A stretch of DNA of 64,000 nt from Candidatus Caenarcanales bacterium. Lineage in GTDB: Bacteria > Cyanobacteriota > Vampirovibrionia > 2-02-FULL-35-15. The stretch spans positions 122,710-186,709 of the forward strand of contig JAGVKQ010000023.1 in the NCBI GenBank assembly GCA_020050435.1. The letters run 5' to 3'. Made by a program: the position numbers and the translations under genes. Under the pieces are notes generated by a model. The model did no database searches. It saw only the letters and a list, made by a program, of their open reading frames with translations, and was not told the origin of the DNA. Positions 63,791 through 64,000 of this stretch are shown here, one piece after another (position 1 is the stretch's first letter; every line of letters begins with the position of its first letter).

Positions 63791-64000
63791 TATTGGGGAG
63801 TCGCCAAGTGGTAAGGCAAGTGGTTATGACTCTCGCTAAAAAGTATAATAATATTGATATCTGAAAATTTAAATTAGTTCTTATTGGGGAGTCGCCAAGT
63901 GGTAAGGCAGGTGGTTATGACTCTCGCTACAAAGTATAATAATATTGATATCTGAAAATTTAAATTAGTTCTTATTGGGGAGTCGCCAAGTGGTAAGGCA
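63791..64000 (+). repeat. 91-bp tandem repeat containing the 5' half of a tRNA
   Basis: Units start at 63791, 63882 and 63973; the third is cut by the window end. Units 1 and 2 differ at only two bases. Each begins TATTGGGGAGTCGCC then AAGTGGTAAGGCA, the acceptor strand, D arm and loop of a tRNA-Gln-like gene. It continues with GTGGTTATGACTCTCGCT, which does not form an anticodon stem, and ends in A+T-rich DNA with a TATAAT. No T arm or 3' acceptor strand is present in units 1 and 2. Unit 3 could be the start of a complete tRNA. Confidence 0.8.

Overview
The window is a compact, AT-rich bacterial chromosome segment (roughly one-third G+C by eye) with about 62 credible protein genes, two complete tRNA genes, one truncated tRNA gene, and no rRNA, prophage or CRISPR array. 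Several traits point to a non-photosynthetic relative of Cyanobacteria (Melainabacteria/Vampirovibrionia-like). panC and cmk are adjacent, and in Cyanobacteria they are one fused gene. There is a huge surface protein built of SwmB-type repeats, an LL-diaminopimelate aminotransferase, a Tic20/DUF4870-like membrane protein, and an operator matching the cyanobacterial CRP consensus. No photosynthesis gene is present. This placement is an inference, not proven by the window.

Layout. 1-7.4 kb: a truncated tRNA, then exported or unknown proteins, a UDP-glucuronate decarboxylase-like epimerase and an isochorismatase-family hydrolase. 7.5-9.1 kb: rplK and rplA, separated by an unusual 325-bp insert. 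9.2-13.9 kb: a 1521-residue secreted beta-helix/SwmB-repeat protein behind a CRP-like operator. 14-23 kb: tRNA-Leu, a SLOG-fold protein, a UvrD/PcrA helicase, PlsC, tRNA-Ser (its 3' end duplicated around a palindromic element), rpsR-rpmB with a relic of a second rpmB, sixA and an Slt-type transglycosylase. 23-27.6 kb: uvrA, superoxide dismutase and peroxiredoxin. 27.6-32.2 kb: a tightly overlapping five-gene operon (an NrtABD/SsuABC/TauABC-type ABC transporter, rsmI, nagA). 33.3-34.7 kb: rplJ-rplL behind an L10-leader-like attenuator. 34.7-43.2 kb: accC, secA, panC, cmk, a SPOUT methyltransferase and a degenerate RNase J paralogue. 43.4-52 kb: a radical SAM protein, an ORF6N protein, dapL, comEC, a ROK protein, a NifU-like scaffold, a Fur-family regulator, an RdgB-type pyrophosphatase and a TrpD-like transferase. 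52-54.5 kb: low-complexity repeat proteins. 54.5-57 kb: a TPP riboswitch with thiG-thiC. 57-61.4 kb: unknown proteins, including a tandem paralogous pair with a conserved Cys-His-Asp pattern and a stand-alone Clp-N-like protein. 61.4-63.7 kb: a Tic20-like protein, hisS and an MreD-like protein. 63.8-64 kb: a 91-bp tandem repeat carrying the 5' half of a tRNA.

How it works together. Most genes are housekeeping (translation, repair, secretion, envelope, cofactors), packed so tightly that same-strand neighbours overlap by 1-4 nt and several convergent pairs share their stop codons. Regulation is visible at four points: the TPP riboswitch (thiamin), the L10 leader (stalk-protein autoregulation), the CRP-like operator (surface protein), and several TATAAT-like -10 boxes placed 5-6 nt before the start codon, which suggests leaderless mRNAs.

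The least ordinary signals are the RNase J paralogue that has lost most of its metal ligands, the dispersed palindromic element linked to tRNA genes, the tRNA-half tandem repeat, the synonymously diverged rpmB relic, and the paired proteins with a putative papain/transglutaminase-like triad.
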